Positions 1 through 4,021 of a stretch of DNA of 9,182 nt are shown one piece after another. The notes under the pieces are model-generated. The model did no database searches, was not told the DNA's origin, and saw nothing but the letters and a program-made list of their open reading frames with translations. This stretch comes from an uncultured Chloroflexota bacterium. GTDB taxonomy: Bacteria; Chloroflexota; Dehalococcoidia; UBA2247; RBG-13-53-26. The DNA lies in NCBI GenBank assembly GCA_937860285.1, contig CALMBS010000296.1, positions 1 to 9,182 of the forward strand. The letters run 5' to 3'. Every line of letters begins with the position of its first letter. Within the stretch, counting starts at the first letter, position 1. The position numbers and the translations under genes were made by a program.

Positions 1-72
1 ATAGCTCTGGCGACCCTTGCCATGGCCTGCTGCACTCCGGCGATCACCACTCCCGAAATCGTCATTGGCTAG
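1..72 (+). CDS. Array peptide copy 0, 5'-truncated by window edge
   Basis: Reading frame 1 gives 23 residues before TAG. It starts inside a hydrophobic stretch (IALATLAMACC) and continues into a short tail with TP-A-ITTPEIVIG character. This matches the end of the hydrophobic segment, the post-helix Cys and the tail of the downstream copies. The start codon and basic N-terminus lie outside the window. The tail ends in a Pro-Glu-Ile motif like copy 3 (PEIC) and copy 1 (PQIC). Its membership of the family rests on this partial alignment and on the position just upstream of copy 1 with a 54-base gap. Confidence 0.65.
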   Translation: MALATLAMACCTPAITTPEIVIG

Positions 73-126
73 GTCCGAGAGTCGCGCAGCACAGAAACCG
101 CAAGTTGAATTTGGAAGGAGGATCTC

Positions 127-240
127 ATGAAACTCGCAAAGGTAGTTCTTCCGCTGGTCGTGTTGGCTGTCATAGCCGTTGTGACCGTTGCCGCTAGCTG
201 CACCGTCCCGGCGATGTCCATCCCTCAGATTTGTTTCTGA
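127..240 (+). CDS. Array peptide copy 1 (37 aa, single hydrophobic helix, Cys tail)
   Basis: Function is unknown. The peptide starts MKLAK, giving a basic N-terminus with Lys2 and Lys5. A hydrophobic segment follows at about residues 6-23, with the family-invariant Pro at residue 9. After it come Cys25 and a short tail ending in PQICF with Cys36. The charge pattern predicts N-terminus inside and tail outside. The helix could be a membrane anchor or a Sec signal peptide ending near Ala22-Ala23. The ATG follows a near-perfect Shine-Dalgarno, GGAAGGAGG at 113-121, with five bases between. No promoter is obvious in the 54 bases before it, so it may be co-transcribed with copy 0. A terminator-like hairpin lies 120 bases downstream at 360-387. 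Confidence 0.8.
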   Translation: MKLAKVVLPLVVLAVIAVVTVAASCTVPAMSIPQICF

Positions 241-359
241 TCCCTTGAGATAGGCGCAGCGGTTTTATCATCGGGCTGATGACTGCTGGATCGCTGAGCA
301 CCTGGCAGTCCACGCCTCTCGGGACCTGATCTGTGCACAGGCTAGCAAGATGAAGCACG

Positions 360-394
360 ACGGCGGATCTGTTATCAGGTCCGCCGTTTGTCTT
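360..394 (+). terminator. Candidate rho-independent terminator after copy 1
   Basis: An 11-bp stem (360-370 with 377-387, one internal T-G pair) closes a 6-base loop and is followed by TTTGTCTT. The stem-loop is GC-rich and the T-rich tail suits termination of the + strand transcript. A hairpin of the same layout and partly the same sequence follows copy 2 at 750-777. Confidence 0.6.
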
Positions 395-470
395 CAACCT
401 GCTGAATGGTCCCGAGTCAGCCGGCCTGAAAGGTCCGGGGCTACGCGGGAGAGACGCAGGCCCTGGAGGG

Positions 471-490
471 TTGATTACTTCGCAAGTCAA
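471..490. promoter_or_regulatory. Inverted repeat TTGAT-N10-GTCAA upstream of copy 2
   Basis: TTGAT at 471-475 and GTCAA at 486-490 form an imperfect inverted repeat with a 10-base centre. A repeat of the same layout, TTGAC-N10-GTCAA, precedes copy 3 (867-886), and both have CAAGTCAA as the right part. It could be a repressor or activator operator. TTGATT could also be a -35 box, but I find no matching -10 at normal spacing. Confidence 0.35.
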
Positions 491-502
491 TTGCTGCTGA
501 TA

Positions 503-520
503 GCAGGGGGAGAGCCCTGC
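503..520. other. Short hairpin in the leader of copy 2
   Basis: GCAGGG at 503-508 pairs perfectly with CCCTGC at 515-520 around a 6-base loop, ending 5 bases before the AAGGAGG ribosome binding site at 526-532. It would fold in the untranslated leader and might influence ribosome access or transcript stability. No competing structure that hides the ribosome binding site was found by eye. Confidence 0.35.
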
Positions 521-536
521 ATCGTAAGGAGGTATC

Positions 537-644
537 ATGAGACTGGTTAGACTGGTTCTTCCACTCGTCGCCCTGGCCATCGTCGCCGCGGCCACCATTG
601 CCAGCCAGTGCTGCATCGGGTCGCTTTGCCTGCCGCTCGGCTAG
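537..644 (+). CDS. Array peptide copy 2 (35 aa, CCIGSLC tail)
   Basis: Function is unknown. The N-terminus MRLVR is basic (Arg2, Arg5). Residues 6-22 are hydrophobic with the invariant Pro9, and the tail holds Cys25, Cys26 and Cys31 in the motif CCIGSLC. The same motif, with the preceding Gln, recurs in copy 4 encoded by different synonymous codons, which supports real translation of the tail. The start is set by AAGGAGG at 526-532, four bases before ATG. The 296-base spacer before it holds the copy 1 terminator, an inverted repeat at 471-490 and a small hairpin at 503-520. Export with a Cys-rich tail outside the membrane is the simplest reading; processing to a short secreted peptide is possible. 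Confidence 0.82.
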   Translation: MRLVRLVLPLVALAIVAAATIASQCCIGSLCLPLG

Positions 645-680
645 CGGGTACCTGGAGGTGGCCATGGCTGACCGCCGGCC

Positions 681-719
681 CGTCAGGCTGCCGCCGGTCA
701 ATTCACCCATAGCCTGACG
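681..719. repeat. Inverted repeat, 9-bp stem with 21-base loop
   Basis: CGTCAGGCT at 681-689 is the exact reverse complement of AGCCTGACG at 711-719. It lies in the spacer after copy 2 and could form a long-loop hairpin in the 3' untranslated RNA. There is no following T-tract, so a terminator role is unlikely. Confidence 0.4.
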
Positions 720-749
720 AAAGTGCAGAGGGGCAAAATAGACTGCGTG

Positions 750-783
750 CCAGCGGACCTGGCAGCAGGTCCGCTGGTTCCCC
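750..783 (+). terminator. Hairpin after copy 2, possible terminator
   Basis: A perfect 11-bp stem (750-760 with 767-777) encloses the 6-base loop GGCAGC. Its inner part, CGGACCT paired with AGGTCCG, is almost the same as in the hairpin after copy 1. The tail is TTCCCC, which is weak for rho-independent termination, so it may instead be a transcript-stabilising or processing element. Confidence 0.45.
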
Positions 784-866
784 GATCGAAGGGGTTCGCT
801 TCCGTCCCGGTTGTGCCTCCGGCATGTCACCCGGATGCCCATGCCGCGAGCGGTGGGCGTGGTGGC

Positions 867-886
867 TTGACAGTCCCTCAAGTCAA
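867..886. promoter_or_regulatory. Inverted repeat TTGAC-N10-GTCAA upstream of copy 3
   Basis: TTGAC at 867-871 and GTCAA at 882-886 are perfect arms around a 10-base centre. TTGACA at 867-872 equals the sigma70 -35 consensus, but the -10 position 17 bases on (GTTAGG) overlaps the ribosome binding site and is poor. An operator is therefore at least as likely as a promoter. Confidence 0.4.
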
Positions 887-903
887 TGGGTTAGGAGGTT
901 CTG

Positions 904-1062
904 ATGTACCGCAAGCTGGCGAAGGTAATTCTTCCGCTGATTGTACTGGCCATCATAGCCGCGGTCACTCTTGGCGCTGAGGGTCAGTGCTGCCTGCCCC
1001 GGATATCTGCCGGGCTTCTCCCGCTTCCCGAAATCTGCATCGACATCTCTGCCCTTCTCTGA
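904..1062 (+). CDS. Array peptide copy 3 (52 aa, longest tail)
   Basis: Function is unknown. The N-terminus MYRKLAK carries three basic residues. The hydrophobic segment spans about residues 8-25 with Pro11 and ends in TLGA, a plausible signal peptidase I site. The tail starts EGQCC (Cys29, Cys30) and is extended relative to other copies, with a Leu/Pro-rich stretch leading to PEIC (Cys45) and two acidic residues, Glu43 and Asp47. The tail thus combines the double Cys of copies 2 and 4 with the Pro-Glu-Ile motif of copies 0 and 1. The start is set by AGGAGG at 893-898, five bases before ATG. The palindrome AGCGCCCGGGCGCT begins on the last base of its stop codon. Confidence 0.82.
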   Translation: MYRKLAKVILPLIVLAIIAAVTLGAEGQCCLPRISAGLLPLPEICIDISALL

Positions 1063-1075
1063 GCGCCCGGGCGCT
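1062..1075. other. 14-base perfect palindrome at the end of copy 3
   Basis: AGCGCCCGGGCGCT is self-complementary and begins on the last base of the copy 3 stop codon. As RNA it could make a short GC hairpin with a 4-base loop. The downstream TTGGATT is only weakly T-rich, so I regard it as a weak terminator candidate or chance palindrome. Confidence 0.3.
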
Positions 1076-1083
1076 TGGATTAT

Positions 1084-1099
1084 GTCAAGTTTGCTTGAC
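1084..1099. promoter_or_regulatory. Palindromic operator-like site over the -35 of copy 4
   Basis: GTCAAG at 1084-1089 and CTTGAC at 1094-1099 are perfect inverted repeats around TTTG. The right arm overlaps the -35 box at 1095-1100. The half-site GTCAA/TTGAC is the one found upstream of copies 2 and 3, though there it has the opposite arm order and 10-base spacing. This suggests a shared DNA-binding regulator, but that is an inference. Confidence 0.4.
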
Positions 1100-1123
1100 T
1101 TCTGCATGACCTGCAAGTAAGAT
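1095..1123 (+). promoter_or_regulatory. Sigma70-type promoter before copies 4-6
   Basis: TTGACT at 1095-1100 (five of six matches to consensus) is separated by exactly 17 bases from TAAGAT at 1118-1123 (four of six). Transcription would begin near 1130, about 22 bases before the copy 4 ATG. No comparable promoter stands before copies 5 and 6, so this one may drive all three. Confidence 0.6.
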
Positions 1124-1151
1124 ATCGGGCCAAGCAGAGAGGGGGGGCTCC

Positions 1152-1268
1152 ATGTACAGGACAGTGGCCAGGATCGTTCTTCCGATGGTGGTATTGGCTG
1201 TTATTGCCGCGCTGACCGTCGGGGCCGATGGTCAGTGTTGCATCGGGTCACTGTGTTTCGGAAGCTAG
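1152..1268 (+). CDS. Array peptide copy 4 (38 aa, CCIGSLC tail)
   Basis: Function is unknown. The N-terminus MYRTVAR is basic. The hydrophobic segment is about residues 8-25 with Pro11 and ends TVGA, a plausible signal peptidase site. The short tail begins DGQCC and contains Cys29, Cys30 and Cys35 in CCIGSLC, ending FGS. Over QCCIGSLC it is identical to copy 2, while four of the eight codons differ silently. Its ribosome binding site is unusual: AGAG followed by seven G (1141-1147) instead of AGGAGG, four bases before ATG. A good promoter with an overlapping palindrome lies just upstream. The copies 5 and 6 that follow have spacers of 69 and 96 bases and probably share this transcript. Confidence 0.82.
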   Translation: MYRTVARIVLPMVVLAVIAALTVGADGQCCIGSLCFGS

Positions 1269-1337
1269 TGGCCGCGTAACGGTCTTTGGAGCGTCTCTTG
1301 TGATAGCGAACCAGACTGCCTAGAAAGGAGGGTCTCT

Positions 1338-1460
1338 ATGTTCAAGAAGGTCGCGAAGGTGGCTATTCCGCTGGTGGTCCTGGCTGTCATAGCCGCGCTG
1401 ACCATTGGTCTGAATGGCGACTGCTCGTTCCTCGGTGAGTGGAACGTCCCGGCAGCCTAA
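1338..1460 (+). CDS. Array peptide copy 5 (40 aa, single Cys)
   Basis: Function is unknown. The N-terminus MFKKVAK has three Lys. Residues 8-25 are hydrophobic with Pro11 and the best match to the family core (IPLVVLAVIAALTIG). The tail has only one Cys, Cys29 in NGDCS, at the family-conserved place, followed by an unrelated sequence with Glu34, Trp35 and a Pro-Ala-Ala end. The start follows AAAGGAGGG at 1324-1332, five bases before ATG. It is probably in the same transcript as copy 4, which ends 69 bases upstream. The tail shares nothing evident with other copies beyond the Cys, while the helix is highly similar, so conservation and divergence are sharply split along the peptide. Confidence 0.8.
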   Translation: MFKKVAKVAIPLVVLAVIAALTIGLNGDCSFLGEWNVPAA

Positions 1461-1479
1461 GTTGCCTGACTGACCAAAC

Positions 1480-1518
1480 CGCGCCACCTGCAGCTCCCCT
1501 TTGAAGCTGCGGGGCGCG
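1480..1518. other. Interrupted hairpin between copies 5 and 6
   Basis: CGCGCC (1480-1485) pairs with GGCGCG (1513-1518), and inside it GCAGCT (1490-1495) pairs with AGCTGC (1505-1510). Together they make a two-part stem with a small internal loop and a 9-base apical loop. No T-tract follows, so it is more likely a transcript structure between copies 5 and 6 than a terminator. Confidence 0.45.
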
Positions 1519-1556
1519 CATGTCACTGAAGGGGACTTCGAAGAAAGGGGGGGCTA

Positions 1557-1670
1557 ATGTACCGAAAACTGGCCAGTGTAGGTCTTCCGCTGGTGGTCCT
1601 GGGTGTCGTAGCTGCGATCACCATTGGCGCGTCTGGTCCGTGCGATCTGCTCAGCCTGCTTCTCGGCTAG
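1557..1670 (+). CDS. Array peptide copy 6 (37 aa, Leu-rich tail)
   Basis: Function is unknown. The N-terminus MYRKLAS is basic. The hydrophobic segment spans residues 8-25 with Pro11 and ends TIGA, a plausible signal peptidase site. The tail starts SGPCD with the single conserved Cys29 and continues as a Leu-rich stretch ending LLLG. Like copy 4, its ribosome binding site has a run of seven G (1547-1553) after AAGAAA, three bases before ATG. It is the last copy: three hairpins including a strong bidirectional terminator follow it before the convergent thiolase gene. The Leu-rich tail makes this copy amphiphilic overall, and it could lie in or on the membrane along its length. Confidence 0.78.
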   Translation: MYRKLASVGLPLVVLGVVAAITIGASGPCDLLSLLLG

Positions 1671-1680
1671 CAGTGCCCGC

Positions 1681-1743
1681 GGGCTCGCTGCCGAGCCCGG
1701 CTTCAACTGGTAGAAGCCCGGTGGAGGGTGACACCACCCTCCA
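1681..1743. other. Two consecutive hairpins after the last array copy
   Basis: GGGCTCG (1681-1687) pairs with CGAGCCC (1692-1698) around CTGC. TGGAGGGTG (1722-1730) pairs perfectly with CACCCTCCA (1735-1743) around ACAC. Neither has a T-tail. They stand directly before the terminator at 1761-1790, so the array transcript would end in three stacked stem-loops, which may protect its 3' end. Confidence 0.5.
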
Positions 1744-1760
1744 GCCGGTGCGGATAGAAA

Positions 1761-1797
1761 AGAAGGGCGGATACTCCTGTCCGCCCTTCTCTCTTTG
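1761..1797. terminator. Bidirectional terminator between array and thiolase
   Basis: A perfect 11-bp stem, AGAAGGGCGGA at 1761-1771 with its complement at 1780-1790, closes an 8-base loop. On the + strand it is followed by CTCTTTGT. On the - strand it is followed by TTTTCTAT, a better T-tract. It therefore can end both the + strand peptide array and the convergent thiolase gene, whose stop is 20 bases away. Confidence 0.8.
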
Positions 1798-1809
1798 TCC
1801 GCGATTCCG

Positions 1810-3141
1810 CTACCGCTCGATGATCATGGCCATGCCTTGCCCTCCGCCGATGCAGAGGGAGGCCAGGCCCCGGTGGGCATCCCGGCGCTCCATCTCGTGC
1901 AGCAGGGTCACCAGTATCCTGGCGCCGGTGCAGCCCAGGGGATGCCCCAGGGAGATGCCCGAGCCCAGCGGATTGACCCGGTCGCAGCCGGGGTCGTTGA
2001 AGTCCTTGCTCTCGCCGTACCGCGGCAGGCCCAGCTCCTTCACGCAGGCAATGGCCTGGGAGGCGAAGGCCTCGTTGAGCTCGATGACCTCCATATCCTT
2101 CATGGCCAATCCCGTCTTCTTGAGCAGCTTGCGCGTGGCGGGTATCGGACCCAGGCCCATGTACTTGGGGTCCACTCCACCGGAGGCGTAGCCCCTAACG
2201 GTTCCCAGGATCCTCAGGCCGTGCTTCCGGGCGAACTCCCGGGAGGTCACCAGCAGCGCGGCCGCCCCATCGTTGATGCCTGAGGCGTTCCCAGCCGTCA
2301 CCGTGCCGCCTTTCACGAAGGCCGCGCCCAGCTTCCCCATCTTCTCCACATTGGTGTCCATGGGCCGCTCATCGGTGTCCACCGAGACCGGCGGCCCCTT
2401 CTTCTGGGCGATTTGAACGGGCACGATCTCCTGCTTGAAGATGCCGGCCTTGATGGCCTTCATCGCCCGGTGATGGCTCTCCGCACCCACCTCATCCTGC
2501 TCGCGCCTGGAGATGTTGTAGTCGCGGGCGATGTTCTCTGCGGTAACGCCCATGTGGTAGTCATATAGTATCTCCCAGAGCCCGTCGAACACCATCAGGT
2601 CCAGGGTCTCCCCTTTGCCGGTGACGTCCATGCGGTAGCCCCAGCGGGCCTTCGGCAGCCCATAGGGGACGTTGGTCATGCTCTCCATACCGCCAGCCAC
2701 GATAGCATCGGCATCCCCCGCCCGGACGGCCTGGGCCGCCAGCGCCACCGCCTTCATGCCGGACGCGCAGACCTTGTTGATGGTGAAGACATTGGTCTCC
2801 TGCGGCACCCCGGCCTTGATACTGGCCTGCCGGCCGGTGTTCTGGCCCAGGCCGGACTGGAGGACGTTGCCCATGATGACCTCATCGATGTAGATGGGCC
2901 GCAGCGCCTGGTCCCAGTCCATGTACTTGGCTTCGATCTCGCTCTTCTCGATGTCTCTCGATATGCTGGGCCGGATTTCCCGGGCGTAATCCGGCGCCAC
3001 CGGCCTGACGCCTGCCCGGCGCAGGGCCTCTTTGATGACGGTCTGTCCCAGATCGACGGCGGCCACATCCTTCAGGACTCCCCCGAAGGACCCGATGGCC
3101 GTTCTGACTGCACTCACGATCACTGGCTGCCTGGCATCCAT
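1810..3141 (-). CDS. Thiolase (acetyl-CoA C-acyltransferase family)
   Basis: The 443-residue protein is a thiolase, which joins or cleaves acyl-CoA units (acetoacetyl-CoA or 3-ketoacyl-CoA with CoA) in the cytoplasm. The nucleophilic Cys is Cys125 in VCASGMKA, Asn356 is in NEAFA, His400 in GHPLG and the second catalytic Cys is Cys430 in CIGGGQG, so the catalytic set is complete. The family is usually about 390-400 residues. Most of the excess is an insertion at about residues 48-84, and a smaller one (near 372-388) precedes the GHPLG loop. The ATG follows GGAGGA at 3151-3156 by nine bases. It probably shares a transcript with the 60-residue gene upstream and ends at the 1761-1790 terminator. 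Whether it acts in synthesis or in beta-oxidation cannot be told from sequence. Confidence 0.95.
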   Translation of the reverse strand: MDARQPVIVSAVRTAIGSFGGVLKDVAAVDLGQTVIKEALRRAGVRPVAPDYAREIRPSISRDIEKSEIEAKYMDWDQALRPIYIDEVIMGNVLQSGLGQNTGRQASIKAGVPQETNVFTINKVCASGMKAVALAAQAVRAGDADAIVAGGMESMTNVPYGLPKARWGYRMDVTGKGETLDLMVFDGLWEILYDYHMGVTAENIARDYNISRREQDEVGAESHHRAMKAIKAGIFKQEIVPVQIAQKKGPPVSVDTDERPMDTNVEKMGKLGAAFVKGGTVTAGNASGINDGAAALLVTSREFARKHGLRILGTVRGYASGGVDPKYMGLGPIPATRKLLKKTGLAMKDMEVIELNEAFASQAIACVKELGLPRYGESKDFNDPGCDRVNPLGSGISLGHPLGCTGARILVTLLHEMERRDAHRGLASLCIGGGQGMAMIIER

Positions 3142-3183
3142 GGCTGCAATTCCTCCTTCAGCACAATTACGGTTCGCTCGGAC

Positions 3184-3220
3184 AGGTGGTCAGGCCCGGA
3201 GCCGCCGCCTTCCACCACCT
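3184..3220. other. Inverted repeat before the thiolase gene
   Basis: AGGTGGT (3184-3190) and ACCACCT (3214-3220) are perfect complements around a GC-rich 23-base loop, and the right arm touches the stop codon of the 60-residue gene at 3219-3221. It could separate or attenuate transcription between that gene and the thiolase. There is no T-tract. Confidence 0.3.
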
Positions 3221-3401
3221 ACGTTCCCCGTTTCTCATAGTCGGGGCAGACGGTGGCATTGGGGCGCTCGGGGTGATGGCAGGCGCCACGCCAGTCCCAC
3301 TTGCACGTATCGCAGAGGATGACCTTCATGCCCAGGAGCCGCTTGACCCGCACCCTGGCCCTGTCCAGCCATCCGGGCGCCTTCGCTACTTTCCTGGGCA
3401 T
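3219..3401 (-). CDS. Small Cys/His protein, probable zinc binder (60 aa)
   Basis: I cannot name this protein. The N-terminal 24 residues are basic (MPRKVAK and a stretch rich in Arg and Lys). The C-terminal half has four Cys and two His: Cys30 and Cys33 in CDTCKW, Cys41-His42-His43, then RPNATVCPDYE with Cys52. This C-x2-C...C...C pattern is typical of small metal-binding knuckles, and the ordered Cys spacing supports a real gene. The ATG at 3401 has no strong ribosome binding site. Met25, just before the Cys core, is an alternative start that would leave a 36-residue knuckle. A good promoter (3439-3467) lies about 30 bases upstream of the first ATG. The thiolase gene follows 77 bases downstream on the same strand. 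Confidence 0.7.
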   Translation of the reverse strand: MPRKVAKAPGWLDRARVRVKRLLGMKVILCDTCKWDWRGACHHPERPNATVCPDYEKRGT

Positions 3402-3438
3402 GGCACGATCACACCATCAGCACCGTTTCGATGAGTCT

Positions 3439-3467
3439 ATTCTAGGCAGCGCCCCGTTCGAAATCAA
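3439..3467 (-). promoter_or_regulatory. Promoter of the small Cys/His gene and thiolase
   Basis: Read on the - strand, TTGATT (3467-3462) is followed after exactly 17 bases by TAGAAT (3444-3439), matching consensus at four and five of six bases. Transcription would start near 3432, about 30 bases before the ATG at 3401. Its -35 is only 11 bases from the -35 of the divergent HIT-gene promoter. Confidence 0.6.
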
Positions 3468-3478
3468 ATCCGCTCCCT

Positions 3479-3507
3479 TTGACTATCCGCCTGAGCGCGG
3501 CTACAAT
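3479..3507 (+). promoter_or_regulatory. Strong sigma70-type promoter of the HIT gene
   Basis: TTGACT (3479-3484) and TACAAT (3502-3507), each five of six to consensus, are separated by exactly 17 bases. Transcription would start near 3514, so the leader is about ten bases long and consists mainly of the ribosome binding site. This also rules out the in-frame ATG at 3479 as the start of the HIT protein. Confidence 0.75.
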
Positions 3508-3523
3508 ACACGCAGGAGGTCCC

Positions 3524-3997
3524 GTGGAGCACATCTGGGCGCCGTGGCGCATGGAGTTCATCCTCAATGAGAAGCCGAGCGAGTGCATACTCTGCGGCAA
3601 GCCCGCGGACAGCGACGACGAAGGCAACCTCATACTGCACCGCGGCCGGCTGAACTTCGTCATCCTGAACAAGTATCCCTACAACCCGGGGCACCTGATG
3701 GTGGCCCCCTACCGCCACGTTGCCACGCTGGAAGACATGGACGACGATGAGCTGCTGGACCATTTCAGCATCGTCAGGAGGTGCACCCGGGCCCTGCGCG
3801 GCATCTTCAACCCGGCGGGCTTCAACATCGGCATCAACCTCGGCAAAGTGGCCGGCGCGGGCATAAGCGATCACGCCCACACCCACATCGTGCCGCGATG
3901 GTCGGGGGACACCAACTTCATGCCGGTGCTGTCCGACGTCAGGGTGCTCCCCGAAGGGCTGGCGTCAACCTTCGCCAAGCTCAAGGGGCAGATCTAG
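3524..3997 (+). CDS. HIT-family nucleotide hydrolase/phosphorylase
   Basis: The 157-residue protein belongs to the histidine triad family, which cleaves nucleotide phosphoanhydrides such as diadenosine polyphosphates in the cytoplasm. The triad HAHTHIV is at residues 117-123 (His117, His119, His121). The N-terminus EHIWAPWRMEFI and the CILC pair (Cys21, Cys24) are like those of the bacterial group that includes the mycobacterial Ap4A phosphorylase, so that activity is plausible but not proven. The GTG start at 3524 is preferred because AGGAGGT lies at 3514-3520 and because the longer in-frame start overlaps the promoter. The gene stands alone, with its own promoter and a terminator at 4022-4051. 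Confidence 0.9.
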   Translation: MEHIWAPWRMEFILNEKPSECILCGKPADSDDEGNLILHRGRLNFVILNKYPYNPGHLMVAPYRHVATLEDMDDDELLDHFSIVRRCTRALRGIFNPAGFNIGINLGKVAGAGISDHAHTHIVPRWSGDTNFMPVLSDVRVLPEGLASTFAKLKGQI

Positions 3998-4021
3998 GCC
4001 GGGCTGATCCCGCAGAAAATG

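Larger units (their letters stand above)
1..1670 (+). repeat. Tandem array of seven paralogous small-peptide genes
   Basis: Seven short reading frames follow one another on the same strand: a partial one at 1-72, then 127-240, 537-644, 904-1062, 1152-1268, 1338-1460 and 1557-1670. All complete copies share a basic N-terminus, a hydrophobic segment with an invariant Pro (core LPLVVLAVIAA), a Cys directly after that segment, and a divergent C-terminal tail. Each complete copy has a purine-rich Shine-Dalgarno sequence 4-6 bases before its ATG. The coding parts are alike while the spacers (54 to 296 bases) mostly are not, which points to selection on the peptide rather than to recent DNA duplication. 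The array continues beyond the left edge, so its true size is unknown. Confidence 0.85.

Noticed and set aside
664..717. A 17-codon frame (starting MADRRPVRLPP) with GGAGG before its ATG, after copy 2
   Set aside because: It has no hydrophobic segment and no Cys and does not resemble the array peptides, and its end overlaps the 681-719 inverted repeat. Chance is the simpler explanation.
194..881. Two overlapping - strand frames of 140 and 146 codons across copies 1 and 2
   Set aside because: They run antisense through the peptide genes, ribosome binding sites and terminator hairpins, and look like random GC-rich translation. Real antisense RNAs to the array remain possible, but no convincing - strand promoter was seen.
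127..1670. Bacterial lipoproteins with a lipobox
   Set aside because: The Cys after the helix suggests it, but the residues before it (for example EGQ, DGQ, NGD, SGP) do not fit the lipobox [LVI]-[ASTVI]-[GAS]-C. Only copies 0 and 1 come near.
1..1800. CRISPR array or tandem DNA repeat
   Set aside because: The recurring units are coding, irregularly spaced and divergent at the DNA level, with no constant short repeat and no equal-length spacers.
1520..2283. Two + strand frames of 223 and 162 codons over copy 6 and the thiolase end
   Set aside because: They overlap copy 6, the bidirectional terminator and the conserved thiolase gene in other frames, and show no domain.
3479..3523. Longer N-terminus for the HIT protein from ATG 3479
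   Set aside because: This ATG overlaps the -35 box of a strong promoter and lacks a ribosome binding site, while GTG 3524 has AGGAGGT and matches the family N-terminus.
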